Below, piece after piece: positions 61,408-64,000 of a stretch of 64,000 nt of DNA. The stretch's first letter is position 1; every line of letters starts with the position of its first letter. The DNA lies in NCBI GenBank assembly GCA_942493325.1, contig OW818689.1, forward strand, positions 6,572,001 to 6,636,000. The letters are read 5' to 3'. The translations under genes were made by a program, and so were the position numbers. Below the pieces are notes generated by a model. It did not search any database. It was not told the origin of the DNA and saw only the letters and a list, made by a program, of their open reading frames with translations. Source of the DNA: JAAFHB01 sp942493325. GTDB taxonomy: Bacteria; Bacteroidota; Bacteroidia; Bacteroidales; Prolixibacteraceae.

Positions 61408-64000
61408 GTCTATCGTCGACCAGTATAAACAGGCCTGTTTTAGCCACTGTTTTTTCGCTTGTAATCCTTTTATTCGGAGCAATCGGATTAACCTATTTAG
61501 GGGTCAGGGAGTTTCCCAGCGTCGATCCCCCTCTTATTTCGGTCGACACCTCTTATCCGGGTGCCAATTCCGATGTAATTGAGACACAGATAACCGAACC
61601 CTTGGAGCAATCCATCAACGGAATTCCCGGTATCCGTACTTTAACCAGCCGGAGCAGCCAGGGGCGCAGCAGTATCTCTGTCGAGTTCGAACTTACCGTC
61701 GATATGGAAACCGCTGCAAACGATGTTCGTGATAAGGTTTCGCAGGCACAGCGTATGTTACCGCGCGACTGTGACCCACCCACTGTTTCGAAAGCCGATG
61801 CCGACGCCAGTCCCATTATGATGATCGCGGTGAAAAGCCCGCAGCGATCATTGCTTGAACTATCGGAAATTGCAGATCTTACTTTTAAAGAACAATTACA
61901 AACCATTTCGGGGGTGAGCGCCGTATTTATCTGGGGAGAAAAACGCTATGCCATGCGCATCTGGCTCGATCCGGCAAAACTGGCAGGCTATCAGATGACT
62001 CCACTCGATGTAAGAAGTGCGATCCTGCGCGAAAACGTAGAGCTTCCGGCAGGAAGCATCGAAGGCACGACTACCGAGCTTACCATCCGTGCATTGGGAC
62101 TTATGACCACGCCCCAGGAATTCAACAGTCTTATTTTGCGACAAACCGGTGATCAGATTGTGAGGGTGAGTGATATTGGCCGGGCCGAACTTGGTCCTGA
62201 AGATTTGCGCGGAATCATGAAATTGAACGGAATACCTATGGTTGCAACCATCATTATTCCTCAACCGGGCGCAAATCATATCGAGATTGTGGATGAAGTC
62301 TACCAAAGACTTAAGTATATTCAAAAAGATCTTCCGGAAGATGTAAAATATGAAGTGGGTTTTGACAATACAAATTATATCCGGTCATCAATCGAGGAGG
62401 TGGAAAGCACCATTTTTATTGCCTTTTTTCTTGTTGTGGTGATCATTTTTGCATTCCTGCGCGACTGGCGTACCACCATCATACCCATACTGGTTATTCC
62501 TGTTTCGTTGATCGGCGCTTTTTTCATCATGTACATTGCCGATTTTACCATCAATGTTCTTACCCTTCTGGCCATCGTCCTTTCCATTGGACTGGTGGTT
62601 GATGATGCGATCGTAATGATGGAAAATATATATGTGAAAATTGAACAGGGGATGACCCCGCTTGAGGCCGGTTTCAAAGGATCGAATGAAATATTATTTG
62701 CCATTGTTTCGACCACCATTACACTTGTTGCAGTATTCATTCCGATCGTTTTTCTTGAAGGTATGACAGGCAGGTTGTTCCGGGAGTTTAGTATTGTAAT
62801 TGCAGGCGCTGTCACTATTTCTGCTTTCGTGGCGCTTACCCTGACACCCATGCTTTCGACCAAATTGCTCAGAACCAGGCATAAAAGAAGCAGGATTTAT
62901 AATTATACTGAAAAATTCTTTGTCGTCTTAAACAGGACCTATCAGACTTCACTCGATTCATTCCTTCGAACAAGATACATCTCATTGATTGTTCTTCTCC
63001 TGTCGTTTGTCCTGATCTTTATCCTATGGTCTTCGATTCCGGCCGAAATGGCTCCGCTCGAAGATCGCTCTCAGTTGAGTGTAAATATTACCTCACAGGA
63101 GGGATCAACCTACGAGTTTAATCTCAGTTATACAGAAGAGATTGGCGCTTTGGTTGAAAAGGTAATTCCCGAATACGATAAAGTGACGACCATGATAAGG
63201 GGTGGTGGTGGTTCTGTGAGAATTCTGTTGGTTAACCCGGCTGAAAGAGAGCGAACGCAACAGCAGATTGCCAATCAGTTATCCAACGAATTACGGTCAA
63301 AAACCCGTGCACGTGCCAGTGTAATGCAGCAATCAACCTTTGGTGGACGGCGGTCGGGCCTTCCTGTCCAGTATGTGCTCCAGGCTCCGAATATTGAGAA
63401 ACTTCGTGAAATACTGCCGAAATTTATGTCCGAAGTGAACGACAATCCAACCTTTGTGATGGCTGATGTAAACCTGAAATTTACCAAGCCGGAACTACAA
63501 ATTGTGATCAACCGCGATAAAGCTAATCTGCTGGGAGTTTCCACTCAGAATATCGGACAAACCTTGCAGCTGGCGCTCAGTGGTCAGCGGTTTGGTTACT
63601 TTATTATGAATGGTAAGCAGTACCAGATTTTGGGGGAACTGGCCAGGGACGACCGGAATAAACCACTTGATCTGAAATCGTTGTACGTAAGAAATGTCAG
63701 TGGTCACATGGTGCAGCTCGACAATTTTGTTACGCTGCAGGAGTCTACGGCTCCGCCCCAGTTGTACCGGTACAATCGTTTTGTGGCTGCCACGGTATCC
63801 TGCGGATTGGCCGAAGGAAAAACCATCAGCCAGGGAATAGCGGAGATGGATATAATAGCGGCAAAAGTTTTGGATGATTCGTTCCGAACTGCACTTACAG
63901 GTGACTCCAAAGACTTTATGGAAAGTTCATCGAGTCTGATGTTTGCCTTTATCCTGGCCATTATACTGATATTCCTGGTTCTTTCGGCTCAGTTCGAAAG
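61404..64000 (+). CDS. RND efflux pump (AcrB/HAE1-type), 3' end outside window
   Basis: 865 codons visible, frame open to the window end. Starts MSLSSTSINRPVLATVFSLV, then FPSVDPPLISVDTSYPGA, the first porter region, helices from about 330 on, and LLAIVLSIGLVVDDAIVMME with the two intramembrane aspartates of TM4 used for proton relay. Later the second periplasmic half including AEMAPLEDRSQLSVNIT. Together with the adaptor it forms a tripartite drug/metabolite exporter; no outer-membrane channel gene is in the window. Confidence 0.93.
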   Translation, partial: MSLSSTSINRPVLATVFSLVILLFGAIGLTYLGVREFPSVDPPLISVDTSYPGANSDVIETQITEPLEQSINGIPGIRTLTSRSSQGRSSISVEFELTVDMETAANDVRDKVSQAQRMLPRDCDPPTVSKADADASPIMMIAVKSPQRSLLELSEIADLTFKEQLQTISGVSAVFIWGEKRYAMRIWLDPAKLAGYQMTPLDVRSAILRENVELPAGSIEGTTTELTIRALGLMTTPQEFNSLILRQTGDQIVRVSDIGRAELGPEDLRGIMKLNGIPMVATIIIPQPGANHIEIVDEVYQRLKYIQKDLPEDVKYEVGFDNTNYIRSSIEEVESTIFIAFFLVVVIIFAFLRDWRTTIIPILVIPVSLIGAFFIMYIADFTINVLTLLAIVLSIGLVVDDAIVMMENIYVKIEQGMTPLEAGFKGSNEILFAIVSTTITLVAVFIPIVFLEGMTGRLFREFSIVIAGAVTISAFVALTLTPMLSTKLLRTRHKRSRIYNYTEKFFVVLNRTYQTSLDSFLRTRYISLIVLLLSFVLIFILWSSIPAEMAPLEDRSQLSVNITSQEGSTYEFNLSYTEEIGALVEKVIPEYDKVTTMIRGGGGSVRILLVNPAERERTQQQIANQLSNELRSKTRARASVMQQSTFGGRRSGLPVQYVLQAPNIEKLREILPKFMSEVNDNPTFVMADVNLKFTKPELQIVINRDKANLLGVSTQNIGQTLQLALSGQRFGYFIMNGKQYQILGELARDDRNKPLDLKSLYVRNVSGHMVQLDNFVTLQESTAPPQLYRYNRFVAATVSCGLAEGKTISQGIAEMDIIAAKVLDDSFRTALTGDSKDFMESSSSLMFAFILAIILIFLVLSAQFE

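Noticed and set aside
61553..63961. Open frames antisense to the RND pump
   Set aside because: They oppose a continuous, well-supported pump frame.
1..64000. Insertion sequence, prophage or tRNA genes
   Set aside because: No transposase, integrase, phage structural gene or tRNA-like cloverleaf was recognised in reading either strand; short tRNAs could still be missed without a dedicated scan.

Overview
The window looks like a chromosome segment of a member of the Bacteroidota, probably a Bacteroidales or Marinilabiliales relative. Evidence: several -7 boxes fit the Bacteroidota consensus TAnnTTTG; there is a long PPi-dependent phosphofructokinase, an SPFH protein followed by a small ribbon-helix-helix protein, a Wza/Wzc pair of Bacteroidota type, a Wzi-like protein, and many minus-strand toxin-antitoxin (TA) modules among dispersed repeats. 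No tRNA, rRNA, transposase, integrase or CRISPR array was recognised.

Layout: 0-4.7 kb is housekeeping (SPFH protein, RHH regulator, pfp, rsmE, a beta-barrel protein). 4.7-8.4 kb holds three TA-type loci inside repeats. 8.4-13.7 kb carries the export and initiation genes of a surface polysaccharide (Wzc, Wza, initiating sugar transferase). 13.7-24.1 kb is a repeat jungle with two near-identical GIY-YIG nuclease genes, a two-copy family of small membrane proteins, a 42-bp tandem array, and a 230-aa protein with a broken copy. 24.1-38.1 kb is a compact, AT-rich minus-strand polysaccharide cassette: ABC exporter (Wzm/Wzt), SGNH protein, aldolase, CMP-sugar synthetase, 2-hydroxyacid dehydrogenase, DUF115 protein, several glycosyltransferases, a Wzy/WaaL-like protein and a WecG/TagA glycosyltransferase. 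38.1-49.8 kb is an array of TA modules, all on the minus strand, separated by repeats. 49.9-56.9 kb has UDP-glucose dehydrogenase, a CCCCCTTT repeat field containing a DUF559 nuclease, a Wzi-like protein and an MntA/HepT pair. 57-64 kb returns to ordinary genes: an APC permease with an exported methyltransferase, and an RND efflux operon cut by the window end.

How the genes fit together: the transferase at 12.3 kb would load the first sugar on undecaprenyl phosphate. The 24-38 kb cassette would build the polymer, including, I infer, a CMP-activated sugar acid. Wzm/Wzt, Wza/Wzc and Wzi would handle export and surface attachment, and Ugd would supply UDP-glucuronate.

Most notable observations: (1) of about 15 TA-type loci, eight have a toxin or likely toxin gene that is broken or truncated beside an intact antitoxin gene, each by a different lesion, and none shows the reverse; (2) in the 38-49 kb array a shared hairpin-forming repeat lies just 3' of at least six modules, giving a cassette-like layout; (3) two unrelated palindromic repeat families each contain a small single-domain nuclease gene (GIY-YIG or DUF559); (4) one repeat family is in one orientation left of the polysaccharide cassette (11 copies) and in the opposite orientation right of it (13 copies); (5) an aldolase/CMP-synthetase/dehydrogenase/DUF115 block suggests an undescribed acidic sugar pathway. 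All functional assignments come from reading the translated sequence; no database search was run.
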